DNA from: Companilactobacillus mishanensis
Lineage (GTDB): Bacteria > Bacillota > Bacilli > Lactobacillales > Lactobacillaceae
Direction of reading: 5' to 3'
Assembly (NCBI RefSeq): GCF_003946505.1
Contig: NZ_RHON01000004.1
Coordinates: forward strand, 62,001 to 126,000
DNA: 64,000 bases
The notes below the pieces were generated by a model. That model saw only the letters and a list, made by a program, of their open reading frames with translations. It ran no database searches and was not told where the DNA came from. Of the stretch, positions 6,679 through 14,514 are shown piece by piece. The translations under genes and the position numbers were made by a program. Numbering within the stretch: position 1 is the first letter of the stretch; each line of letters opens with the position of its first letter.

Positions 6679-9069
6679 ATGGCGACTAAAATTGGGATTC
6701 GACAATTGGTCGAATTTGTTTTGCGTAGCGGCGATTTGAATGAAAGCAAAAATAGTCAAAATACTGCTCTTGAGGGTGCCAGGATTCATCGGCAACTTCA
6801 AAAAAGCCGTCCAGTCGATTATGAGAGTGAAGTTTATCTGAAAAAAGAAGTTTCTATGAACGGCCAAGATTATCTGATATCTGGCCGTGCTGATGGAATT
6901 CAAGTCAATGATGATGAAGCTATTATTGAAGAAATAAAAACTTCTGATCAGGAGTTCAAGGATATTTCTGACAACACGATGGAGCTGTATTGGGGTCAGG
7001 TCAAGGTATACGGCTACTTGTTGCTTTAGGATGAAGTAAAGTTCGATAGTGTTAAATTGCAGCTGACTTATTTCCAAGTTACGACTGCCAAAGCTACTAC
7101 GACTGAGAAAAGTTTTACTCGTGATGAACTGGAAGAATTCTTTCAAAGCTTAATTGATGAGTATGAATACTGGCTCAAGTTGCGTTCTGATTTGCGTAAT
7201 CTCCGTAATGACTCGATTTCTGAATTGCCATTTCCGTTTCCTGAATTTCGGACTGGTCAACATGAGATGGCAGGTGCCGTTTATAAAACAATTTGCCTGA
7301 AGAAACGTTTATTTGTTGAAGCTCCAACTGGAACGGGTAAAACTATTTCGACTCTGTTCCCTGCTATTAAGGCAATGGGTGAAGACCGTATTGAGCGGTT
7401 ATTCTATCTGACTGCCAAGCAGAGTACTCGCCACGTTGCAGAGGAAACTGTCGAAATGATGGCTAAAGACGGTCTCCGTATCAAGTGCATTACTTTAACT
7501 GCCAAGGACCAGATTCGTTTTCCGGAAGAAAGGGATTTGTTGCCGGAAGAGAATCCATTTATGGTCGGTTACTATGACCGCTTGAAGCCTGCTTTGAACG
7601 ATTTGTTGCAGCATGAGGATATAATTACCCGCGCTGTGATTGAAAAATATGCTCGAAAACATATGGTGGATCCATTTGAGTTTTCTCTGGATACTTCGTT
7701 ATTTTGTGATGTTATCGTCTGTGATTATAACTACTTATTCGATCCACTTGTATATTTACAACGATTCTTTACTGAAGAAGATCCAGATAACTTTTTCTTG
7801 ATTGATGAAGTTCACAACCTAGTTAGTCGTTCACGAGACATGTATTCAGCGACTGCTAGCAACCTGCCTATTAAGGATTTACTGAAGCAAGCGCAAGAAC
7901 AACATACTAAAGCAGCTGATGATTTCCAAAAGCAATTGAAGAAAGTTAGAAAAGTTTATAACAGTATCAAAAGTAACATGATGGATGAGAATAAAGTCGA
8001 CGAGATTTCGGATGAATCGCCTGATGATTTATTGAAGGCTATGTCGAAATTTAACGATTTTATGACTGATTGGATGCAACAGCAGAAGCCATCAGACTTT
8101 TTGACAGCAACGAGAGACTATTTTTTTGAAACTCTGACTTTCGTAAAAATTGGTGGTTTCTACGATAAGACTTACAAAACGAGAATCGTGCTCGATGGTC
8201 CAACTGTTGTCGTGAAAGAATTGTGCCTGGATCCCAGCAACTTTCTCAATCAATCACTTCAGTTAGGGAGCGGTGCTGTATTGTTCTCCGCTACTTTATC
8301 ACCAATGAATTACTATCAGAACGTATTGGGTGGGGAAGATAACAGTTTGGCTTATCAATTGCCATCACCATTCCCACCAGAAAACCAAGATATTTTGGTG
8401 ACTCAATATATCAGAACGACCTATGCGCAGCGTGCTAACAGTGAACCTAATATAGTTGCTAGCCTACATTCTTTGATTGAGGCAAAAACTGGAAATTATC
8501 TATTTTTCTTCCCATCATATGGATATTTAAGACAAGTTAAATCAGCGTTTGAAGCTAAATATCCTGATATCAAAACAGTAACGCAGGAAACTTCAATGGA
8601 CGCAGTTGCCAGGACGGAATTCTTGGAACAATTTCATGAAGATCCTGATGAGACATTAGTCGGATTTTGTGTGTTAGGTGGGATATTCTCAGAAGGAATC
8701 GACTTACGTGGAAACCGCCTGATTGGTGTCGCAATTATTAGTGTAGGATTACCTGGGCTGAGTGAAGAAAACAATCTTATCCGTGGTTATTATGATGAAA
8801 ATAATGGTCAAGGATTTGCTTATGCTTATCAATTGCCAGGGATGAATAATGTCCTGCAGGCTGCCGGAAGATTGATCAGAAGTAGCCACGATGTTGGGGT
8901 GATTTTACTGTTAGATCAACGATTTGCCAGCTACCGGTATACGCAATTATTCCCACCGCATTGGAGAAATTATCAGAGGATACCTTCCCTAGACAGATTA
9001 ACTAGTACAATTAACGATTTTTGGAATCAAATGGAGACGAAATCAGATGAAAACAAAACTGACTCGTAA
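6679..9069 (+). pseudogene. Cas4-like nuclease/XPD-DinG-like helicase fusion, interrupted by an in-frame TAG
   Basis: One reading frame of 797 codons is cut at codon 117 (7027-7029) by TAG. The frame is the same on both sides, so a single C-to-T change (CAG to TAG) explains it. The N-terminal part has PD-(D/E)XK motifs: GARIHRQL, GRADGI, IEEIKT and a QVKVYGYL motif. After the stop come Walker A (EAPTGTGKT, about residue 215), a DEVH box (about 375) and motif VI QAAGRLIRS near the end. The Cys ligands of an XPD iron-sulfur cluster are absent from the expected place (about 275-305). No good ribosome site follows the stop, so without readthrough the helicase part is probably not made. It heads a three-gene operon; repair or phage defence is inferred. 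Confidence 0.75.
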
Positions 9070-9763
9070 TTTAGAAAGTACACTTTATCAATATTGTTAT
9101 GAACAAGGTGCTTATGTGGTCGAGGAAGTATCGATGCCAGATAAGAAAGGTATCGTTGATACTCTGAGTTATCAACAGCTTCCTGATGGACAAATAGAGT
9201 GGCGCTGTTATGAGCTTAAGGTCACAAAGAATGATTTTCACTCAAAAGCCAAGTTGTCATTTATTGGTAATTATAATTATTTTGTTTTAACGCAGAAATT
9301 ATTTGAAGAAGTTGAGGATGAGATTCCAAGTCATATTGGAGTGCTTATTTACCGTGCATTTGATAAGAAGGCAGTTGATCTCGCACCGCAAACATTGCGG
9401 GCACCAGGATTTTTGACAGTAGCAAAAAAGGCCCAGTATCAAGGCTTACAAGTCGATGAAAAGGGGCTGACTAGTCATTTCGTGGCTTCTTTGTTTCGTG
9501 AAGTTGATAAAGCAAAACGTGTCGAAAAAGGCCTACAGTTATATTCAGATGACAAGCTCTTCAAAGAGTTAAAGAAGCGTGCAAAGACCGGTTATGATGT
9601 TTACAATCCAGATCATAATTTGTATGACCACTTTATTGATGATACTGAAAGTGATGCCGTAACGGCGTTGCAAGAAGAGTTGGATGCCAGAAACGCTGAG
9701 TACCAGGAGTTGAAGTTGAGATATGATGCATTGACCCAGCCAAATTTGGAGGGAAAAGTATGA
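9047..9763 (+). CDS. PD-(D/E)XK-nuclease-like protein with coiled-coil tail (238 aa)
   Basis: It overlaps the helicase gene by 23 bases, implying translational coupling. The first half has a pattern like MmcB/sce7726-type nucleases: VDTL with Asp38, a strand with YELKVTKNDF (Glu56, Lys58), then a hydrophobic strand ending YFVLT. The C-terminal 60 residues are charged and coiled-coil-like. The family call is based on these motifs and on the neighbour, an sce7725-type protein; sce7725 and sce7726 families are known to occur side by side. No activity has been shown that I know of. Confidence 0.6.
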   Translation: MKTKLTRNLESTLYQYCYEQGAYVVEEVSMPDKKGIVDTLSYQQLPDGQIEWRCYELKVTKNDFHSKAKLSFIGNYNYFVLTQKLFEEVEDEIPSHIGVLIYRAFDKKAVDLAPQTLRAPGFLTVAKKAQYQGLQVDEKGLTSHFVASLFREVDKAKRVEKGLQLYSDDKLFKELKKRAKTGYDVYNPDHNLYDHFIDDTESDAVTALQEELDARNAEYQELKLRYDALTQPNLEGKV

Positions 9764-10680
9764 CCTACTATCCCTATTTGCGTGGACGAATGTATGACTT
9801 GTTAGCCCTGAAAGAATCAGTTGAAGCAGGCGATTTAGGACCAGATATTGTACCAATAATCGAGCCGGTCCGTGATTCTAAAGAGTTGCAACAGACTGTA
9901 AAGACACTGATTGAACATGAGCAACCATTTAGCGTAGTAGCGAACCCACAAGTTAGTGTCTACGGATTGAACGACACAAAACTATATCCATTACCGGATT
10001 TAACAACTATTCCATTCTTTTATCCAACAGCGATATTGGCGCCTGATTTCAGCACCGAGTTTGTAGAAACGGCAACGAATCAAAAGACTTTATTGATAGC
10101 TAAAAATTATCAGATTTTAAAAGCATATGAGAAGACAAGAATTTTGAAAAAGGTCAGTGGGGTTCTGATTCCGGAAGAAGCTCGAATTCACGAATTAGTC
10201 GGCGACAAGGCAATTTCCCTGACTGATCCATTAACTTTTGTGCCACATGTTGAAGATTATGCGGACATAGAGGATGAGTTTTTCGAAGGGGCTAACTGGT
10301 ACCGCCAAAATGATAATTACCAAGGATTCGGCGATTATTCGATGGTCGGCAGCTATTACTTTGATAAAGGAATGCCATCCAGAGCCATTGCCCTACACGT
10401 AATTTATGCAACCGAAGATGGCAGCCTGAGAATTCATCATTTCGTTTCCGACAGCAATGAGAAAATGAGTGGCCAGAAAGATAAATTTTTCGAGGCAATC
10501 AATAAATTGGCAAAATGGGCGCCCAATAATATTCGAGGATTGAACGACACACCAGCGTTAAGAGAGTTGATAGAATACGCCAACCATGATAAATTCCCAG
10601 GATTAGGCATAGTAAAGAAACTCTCAATGCGCCACCATTTTCAACTAATGCATCGATTGTTTGAAATAAAAAAAGCATAG
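9760..10680 (+). CDS. sce7725-family / T4 beta-protein-like protein (306 aa)
   Basis: The start overlaps the previous stop (GTATGA), so it is the third cistron of the operon. The opening YYPYLRGRMYDLLALKE and the IVPIIEPV strand are the hallmarks I associate with sce7725 / Beta_protein families, which look like modified TIM-barrel proteins without a known reaction. The length is normal. Its coupling to a nuclease-helicase and a PD-(D/E)XK protein suggests one functional module. Confidence 0.7.
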   Translation: MTYYPYLRGRMYDLLALKESVEAGDLGPDIVPIIEPVRDSKELQQTVKTLIEHEQPFSVVANPQVSVYGLNDTKLYPLPDLTTIPFFYPTAILAPDFSTEFVETATNQKTLLIAKNYQILKAYEKTRILKKVSGVLIPEEARIHELVGDKAISLTDPLTFVPHVEDYADIEDEFFEGANWYRQNDNYQGFGDYSMVGSYYFDKGMPSRAIALHVIYATEDGSLRIHHFVSDSNEKMSGQKDKFFEAINKLAKWAPNNIRGLNDTPALRELIEYANHDKFPGLGIVKKLSMRHHFQLMHRLFEIKKA

Positions 10681-10702
10681 GTCCATTGCGGATTTATGCT
10701 GA

Positions 10703-10933
10703 CTAATCATTTCCAAATTTTTTGATGACTTTAGTCATCGAAACAGTCTTTTTGCCTGAGTTAATGTATTCTTTGTGAGCCAGTTCTCCAACTATAGAGT
10801 CATAGGAATCTTCGAGCTCTTCAATTGAATAAGTTAATAAGAGATCGGATATTGAAGTATTATAAAGCGTAGCCATGTGTTGTAACCAAGCTTTTTCATC
10901 CTTAGAAACATGAACATAAATGTTTGCTATTAT
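10703..10933 (-). pseudogene. antitoxin-like ribbon-helix-helix remnant without a standard start codon
   Basis: An open frame of 76 codons encodes IYVHVSKDEKAWLQHMA..., resembling RelB-like / DUF6290 antitoxins (a beta strand followed by two helices). A GGGAG ribosome site lies 6 bases before ATA, exactly where ATG would be expected; no ATG, GTG or TTG occurs between the upstream in-frame stop and this point. Either ATG mutated to ATA, a rare ATA start is used, or the internal ATG (no ribosome site) is. No partner toxin is adjacent. Confidence 0.5.
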
Positions 10934-11016
10934 ACTGTTCTCCCATTCGATTGATTAAGTTGATAGTAGTCCATATATGCACAAATCCACAAGTGGAAAA
11001 ATAGAGCCATTTTCTA

Positions 11017-11044
11017 TTGCACTAATATATCATGCTGTTATACT
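11017..11044 (+). promoter_or_regulatory. promoter of the antitoxin RNA
   Basis: TTGCAC and TATACT boxes with a 16-base spacer read rightward into the RNA that overlaps the 3' end of the holin-like toxin gene. Confidence 0.55.
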
Positions 11045-11050
11045 TGGGTT

Positions 11051-11165
11051 GTAACAAAAAGAGGAACACCAATTAAGGTATTCCCCTCGTAGCCCGTTAG
11101 ACGGTGGCTTGAAACAGATACACTAATGACCGGAAACTCGCCAAAGCTAGACGGTCATTTCTTTT
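11051..11165 (+). ncRNA. candidate type I antitoxin RNA
   Basis: A promoter at 11017-11044 and a hairpin (arms 11125-11132 and 11152-11159, then TCTTTT) frame an RNA of about 115 bases with no open frame. It is antisense to the last codon region and 3' UTR of the toxin gene on the minus strand, the usual geometry of TxpA/RatA- and Fst-like loci. The ends are inferred from promoter and terminator positions. Confidence 0.55.
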
Positions 11166-11315
11166 GTTTAAAGGTAAGTATTAGTACTACCAATGTTGAG
11201 AAAGCAATCATCAACATCAGAGAGTCATACACACTCATGTTTCCTTTCCAGGCAACACTTGCTATTATTAACCATTGGCATCACCCTCATTTTGTGAAAG
11301 TTAGCCACCGTCTAA
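11097..11315. repeat. 13-base inverted repeat bracketing the type I toxin
   Basis: TTAGACGGTGGCT at 11097-11109 recurs as its exact complement at 11303-11315, enclosing the toxin gene. In the toxin mRNA the two would form a long-range stem between the leader and the 3' end, as known for other type I toxin mRNAs. Confidence 0.6.
11155..11238 (-). CDS. putative holin-like type I toxin (27 aa)
   Basis: The 27-residue product begins MSVYDSLMLMIAF, has one hydrophobic helix (about 7-22) and ends with basic KQKK. This is the pattern of the putative holin-like toxin family (TxpA/BsrG/Fst-related), whose members insert into the membrane and are silenced by an antisense RNA. AAGGAAAC lies just before the ATG. 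A TGCTATGAT extended -10 about 110 bases upstream (minus strand) may be its promoter. A 13-base inverted repeat (11097-11109 / 11303-11315) would let the 5' and 3' ends of its mRNA pair. Confidence 0.75.
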   Translation of the reverse strand: MSVYDSLMLMIAFSTLVVLILTFKQKK

Positions 11316-11387
11316 ACTTGCTACCAAATCATCATAGCATATATATACGTCGATATTACTCCCACAAGGGAATAAGACGACTAATTA

Positions 11388-11422
11388 ATCATCTAATTTA
11401 TTATAAATTAGATGATTTTTTA
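11388..11422 (+). terminator. AT-rich hairpin terminator
   Basis: Arms ATCATCTAATTT and AAATTAGATGAT close a loop and are followed by a run of T on the plus strand. No rightward coding gene precedes it; it could stop read-through from the antitoxin RNA. Confidence 0.55.
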
Positions 11423-11443
11423 TTTATTTCAATATAATTTCAC

Positions 11444-11471
11444 AAAAAAAGTCCAACCAATTGGCTGAACT
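11444..11471 (-). terminator. terminator of the minus-strand small-peptide cluster
   Basis: On the minus strand AGTTCAGCC, loop AATT, GGTTGGACT (one G-T and one mismatch tolerated) is followed by seven T, 10 bases past the stop of the 11481-11591 gene. Confidence 0.7.
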
Positions 11472-11480
11472 TTCGACTAA

Positions 11481-11591
11481 CTATTTAAAATGTCTAATTA
11501 ACTTTTGATCCAATGGAGGTTGTCCATTTTGTGGTTGAGGTTTAACTGCCTCGTTCAATGTGTGTTGGAAATCATTTGGGAAGTTATTCAT
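11481..11591 (-). CDS. 36-residue peptide of the MNNFxNDF type
   Basis: The product opens MNNFPNDF and has a Pro/Gln-rich middle and a basic end (RHFK). AAGGAT lies 8 bases before the ATG. There is no signal peptide, leader motif or hydrophobic stretch. It shares its opening, the Asn at position 13 and the AV at 15-16 with the 37-residue peptide at 11773-11886. It is the last gene of a minus-strand series of three. I do not recognise it. Confidence 0.6.
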   Translation of the reverse strand: MNNFPNDFQHTLNEAVKPQPQNGQPPLDQKLIRHFK

Positions 11592-11618
11592 AGTAGTATC
11601 CTTCTTGTCGTTTAAATT

Positions 11619-11723
11619 TTAGTTTTTGAAATATTTTGATTCTTTGATTAATGCGATTGATGCAGAAGTATATGATTTAGATGACTCTGCATTCATATTA
11701 GTTTTAGTGGAATTTTGTTTCAT
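11619..11723 (-). CDS. 34-residue polar peptide
   Basis: The product begins MKQNSTKTNM and is rich in Ser, Lys and Asn, ending KESKYFKN. AAGAAGGAT precedes the ATG with about 7 bases spacing, so translation is likely. It lies between the two MNNF peptides in the same orientation, 27 bases before the next one. No similarity is recognised. Confidence 0.55.
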   Translation of the reverse strand: MKQNSTKTNMNAESSKSYTSASIALIKESKYFKN

Positions 11724-11772
11724 AATCGATATCCTTCTTTAATTGTATTTTTTATAAGTTTAATGTTTTTTA

Positions 11773-11886
11773 TTAGTGTAATTTTTGAATGTTATTGAAC
11801 AATGGATCAATAGCTAAATCAGCTTTACCATCGTGTCGTACCGCTGTGTTAACAGCGTTGTGAAAATCGTTTGAGAAGTTATTCAT
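11773..11886 (-). CDS. 37-residue peptide of the MNNFxNDF type
   Basis: It opens MNNFSNDFHNAVNTAV and ends with an amphipathic PLFNNIQKLH segment. An excellent AAAGGAGG ribosome site lies about 10 bases upstream. It is the first gene of the minus-strand series and divergent from the SLAP-domain gene at 12049. The shared intergenic region has an unusual repeat structure (11915-11956). Paralogue of the 36-residue peptide downstream. Confidence 0.6.
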   Translation of the reverse strand: MNNFSNDFHNAVNTAVRHDGKADLAIDPLFNNIQKLH

Positions 11887-11914
11887 GTAACTACCAACCT
11901 CCTTTCTATGTCTT

Positions 11915-11956
11915 ACATTATTGCTTCTGGAGCTTAGGTGGAGCTTAAAATAATGT
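11915..11956. promoter_or_regulatory. nested repeats between the peptide cluster and the SLAP gene
   Basis: An 8-base inverted repeat (ACATTATT 11915-11922, AATAATGT 11949-11956) encloses two direct copies of TGGAGCTTA (11928-11936 and 11939-11947) whose starts are 11 bases apart, one helical turn. On the minus strand TTGACT stands just outside. It is probably the control region of the divergent genes. Confidence 0.5.
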
Positions 11957-12048
11957 AGTCAATTTATGAAGATGATATGAATAATTATGACGAGAATATT
12001 ATATTCTTGATATACTCTACATAGGATACACAGGGGGGAGAAATCACG

Positions 12049-12687
12049 ATGAAAAAATGGATGATGTTAGCAGTTGCTGCTGTAGCTCTGGTTACATTGG
12101 AGGAAACAACAACAGTGAGTGCAGCTACGATGACGATAGTTGATAAAATGGCGCCAGATTATACGGAAATAGTTCCTTATGATTCAAATATTCGTGAACC
12201 AAATTATGCGGGAATCAGCACGGTCTATACAAAGAATGCACTAACGACAATTTATGATTCAAATGGTAAGCCATATGAAACCATACATTTGGCTCCGAAG
12301 ACTGCTTGGCACACCGATAAAATTTTTACTCAGAATTCAAATAGTAGTAATTCATCAGCTTTTACACAATACTTCCGAGTTTCTACAAACGGGTTTGTTA
12401 AAGATAGTGATATAACCATCGTAAATCCAGATGGTACATCAGTATTAAAAATGAATGAGTTCGGTGAGGGAGAGGCTTACAATAATTTCATATGGGGAAG
12501 TGGAAGAAATTACAATATAGTTCCGCTACAAGCGGGAACAACGTGGAAAATAATAAACGTCAAGCACATACACTATAGAATTCGTTTGGATAATCGAGAC
12601 TTTAAACGAACAGATTACTTATTACAGATAGGAAATAATGTGTACTATTCAGTACTACAAAGTTCAGGTAAATTCACAATTGAATAA
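12049..12687 (+). CDS. secreted SLAP-domain cell-surface protein (212 aa)
   Basis: A signal peptide (1-26, ending VSAAT) is followed by SLAP-like cell-wall-binding repeats. The first (about 55-125) has the signature TVYTKNALTTIYDSNGK, ...TAWHTDK..., YFRVSTNGFVKDSDI, which matches the lactobacillar surface-layer attachment fold. A second, more degenerate copy occupies 150-210. No enzymatic domain is present. The AGGGGGGAG ribosome site is strong. It is flanked on both sides by tiny peptide genes. Confidence 0.75.
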   Translation: MKKWMMLAVAAVALVTLEETTTVSAATMTIVDKMAPDYTEIVPYDSNIREPNYAGISTVYTKNALTTIYDSNGKPYETIHLAPKTAWHTDKIFTQNSNSSNSSAFTQYFRVSTNGFVKDSDITIVNPDGTSVLKMNEFGEGEAYNNFIWGSGRNYNIVPLQAGTTWKIINVKHIHYRIRLDNRDFKRTDYLLQIGNNVYYSVLQSSGKFTIE

Positions 12688-12713
12688 AAAAAGCTGATCC
12701 ATAAGGACCAGCT
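12686..12713 (-). terminator. terminator of the 12768-12875 peptide gene
   Basis: On the minus strand GCTGGTCC, loop, GGATCAGC (one mismatch) is followed by six T. On the plus strand there is no T run, so it serves the leftward gene. Confidence 0.65.
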
Positions 12714-12767
12714 CAAACCAGGGGAAAGGTTATAAATGAAATACTTGATTAAGGTTACTAAATTCTA

Positions 12768-12875
12768 TTAGAAGCGTGTGACGCTATCGAACAATTGACC
12801 AACAGCGTTAACATCGTTAGCGGCTGTATGAATACCAGTAGAAACACCTGCACGTAATGAGTTTAAAATAATCAT
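12768..12875 (-). CDS. 35-residue peptide MIILNSLRAG-type
   Basis: The product begins MIILNSLRAGVSTGIHTAAN and ends GQLFDSVTRF. It is weakly amphipathic, with hydrophobic residues at both ends and no leader. AGAAGGAGG 9-10 bases before the ATG is a near-perfect ribosome site, and a terminator follows. Its NAV and LF positions faintly recall the MNNF peptides. Function unknown; a signalling or membrane-active peptide is possible. Confidence 0.6.
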   Translation of the reverse strand: MIILNSLRAGVSTGIHTAANDVNAVGQLFDSVTRF

Positions 12876-13050
12876 ATTAATTTGTTCCTCCTTCTTTTGA
12901 ACAAGTTCATTATGCAATTGGAGTCATAAATTAAACTTAAAAATCAGAGAACTTTCCGTATTTAAGTAAATAATTGCAGAATCAGGTTAATTATTTACAA
13001 TTACAAGTTTTTGAGATATGGCGGAAGTATACTAGATACGAGGTGATCCC

Positions 13051-13188
13051 ATGGAAAATGAATTAAAGAAACCAAATCAAAACATTCTTGATTCAGTGAA
13101 AGAAGTCGAAGACGACCTTTCAGGAAAAATTAGATTACCATCAGCAAACAATATAGAGGCGTTGAACAAAATATTAAATGGCAATTAA
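13051..13188 (+). CDS. 45-residue acidic peptide
   Basis: It starts MENELKKPNQNILDSVKEVE and is predicted mostly helical and acidic in the middle. GAGGTGATCCC supports the ATG. It is followed by a perfect 20-base stem at 13204-13257. No relative is recognised. Confidence 0.55.
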   Translation: MENELKKPNQNILDSVKEVEDDLSGKIRLPSANNIEALNKILNGN

Positions 13189-13203
13189 GAAAATATTCTT
13201 AAC

Positions 13204-13257
13204 TGAAGCCAGCAAAATACCCACAAGCGATTAAGCGAGTGGGTATTTTGCTGGCTT
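13204..13257 (+). terminator. perfect 20-bp hairpin after the 45-residue peptide gene
   Basis: Arms 13204-13223 and 13238-13257 are exact complements around a 14-base loop. The tail is AT-rich but lacks a strict T run, so processing or mRNA protection is as likely as termination. Confidence 0.5.
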
Positions 13258-13332
13258 CAAATATTTATTATTAATGATGTCCAAAGTGAACCTCATACCA
13301 AAACCCCAAAAATATGGTTATGGAACAATCTA

Positions 13333-13469
13333 GTTCGTAGGCCCGGTTCGCCGGGGGCTCAGCCGTGAATGAACGTATGTCGCCTTCGGCGCATGCGCAA
13401 CCGTTGAAAATGTTGGCTACGCCAACAAGCTTCGAGGAAGCCAGCCCCCGCCGAACCGGGACGTAGAAC
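13333..13469. repeat. GC-rich structured intergenic repeat, copy 1
   Basis: Outer arms GTTC...GCCCGGTTCG and CGAACCGGG...GAAC pair, then GGGGGCT with AGCCCCC. Inside are two small hairpins, CGCCttcGGCG and GTTGGCtacGCCAAC, with a core (TGAACGTATGTCGCC and GCATGCGCAAC) shared with copies 2 and 3. It lies immediately 3' of nrdF. Confidence 0.8.
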
Positions 13470-13494
13470 GGGAAGAATATTACTATCTATCTAC

Positions 13495-14469
13495 TTACTT
13501 CTTCTCACGACCAATATCATAATCATTATCCTTCATAGCCTCAACCTTACCCATCAAATAACCATTACCAACCTGTGAAAAGAAGTCATGGTTAGACGTA
13601 CCGGTTGAAACTCCGTTCATAACGATCGGATTAACATCCTCAGCGTTACCATCAGGGAATAGAGGACTTTGACCAAGGTTCATAAGGGCCTTGTTAGCGT
13701 TGTATCTAAGGAAGACAAGGACTTCATCAGTCCAGCCAATATCATCATACAAAGTATGAGTGTATTTTTCCTCATTGTCATAAAGCTTGTACAACAAGTC
13801 ATACATCCAGTCTTGCATCTTGCTTTGTTCCTCTTCAGAAAGCTCGTTGTAACCCAATTGGAATTTGTATCCAATATAAGTTCCATGAACTGATTCGTCA
13901 CGGATGATCAATTTGATGATTTCAGCAACGTTAGCAAGCTTGTTGTTACCAAGATAATAAAGTGGTGTATAGAAACCTGAATAGAACAAGAATGTTTCCA
14001 AGAAGACACTGGCTACTTTTTTCTCTAAGCCGGTACCGTTTTTGTAAATTTCGTTGATGTATTCAGCTTTTTTCTGGAGGAACTCGTTGTGATCTGTCCA
14101 TTCGAAAATTTCTTCGATTTCTTCAGCGGTATTCAACGTACTGAAGATAGATGAATAACTCTTAGCGTGAACTGATTCCATGAATTGAATATTGTTGAAA
14201 ACAGCTGTTTCAGCTTGAGTACGAATGTCTTTTCTGATTTCTTCAATACCATCTTGAGATTGAAGTGTATCAAGCAAAGTCAATCCACCGAAAACGTGTC
14301 CGACTAGTGTATGTTCTGTGTCGCTCAATGTACGCCAGTCATCAATATCATTTGAAAGTGGAATACGTGTATCTAGCCAAAATTGGGAAGTAAGTTTTTC
14401 CCAGGTAGCCTTATCAACTTGGTCCTCAATTTTATTCCAATTGATGGCCTTATAATATGTATCAACCAT
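13495..14469 (-). CDS. nrdF: class Ib ribonucleotide reductase, beta subunit NrdF (324 aa)
   Basis: NrdF houses the dimetal-tyrosyl radical cofactor that starts reduction of ribonucleoside diphosphates by NrdE. Length and sequence (NWNKIEDQVDKATWEKLTSQFWLDTRIPLSNDI at the start, with ligand helices such as FMESVHAKSYSSIF and RDESVHGTYIG) are typical of the Mn/Fe class Ib protein. It is last in the nrdHIEF operon, 45 bases after nrdE. The structured repeat at 13333-13469 lies right behind it. Confidence 0.95.
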   Translation of the reverse strand: MVDTYYKAINWNKIEDQVDKATWEKLTSQFWLDTRIPLSNDIDDWRTLSDTEHTLVGHVFGGLTLLDTLQSQDGIEEIRKDIRTQAETAVFNNIQFMESVHAKSYSSIFSTLNTAEEIEEIFEWTDHNEFLQKKAEYINEIYKNGTGLEKKVASVFLETFLFYSGFYTPLYYLGNNKLANVAEIIKLIIRDESVHGTYIGYKFQLGYNELSEEEQSKMQDWMYDLLYKLYDNEEKYTHTLYDDIGWTDEVLVFLRYNANKALMNLGQSPLFPDGNAEDVNPIVMNGVSTGTSNHDFFSQVGNGYLMGKVEAMKDNDYDIGREKK

Positions 14470-14514
14470 GTCAGTTCTCCTCTGTATAACTATTTAAATC
14501 TAATATATTTTACC

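Noticed and set aside
11126..11437. 103-codon plus-strand frame across the type I toxin locus
   Set aside because: It runs antisense through the toxin gene and terminator, has no ribosome site and has an improbable composition.
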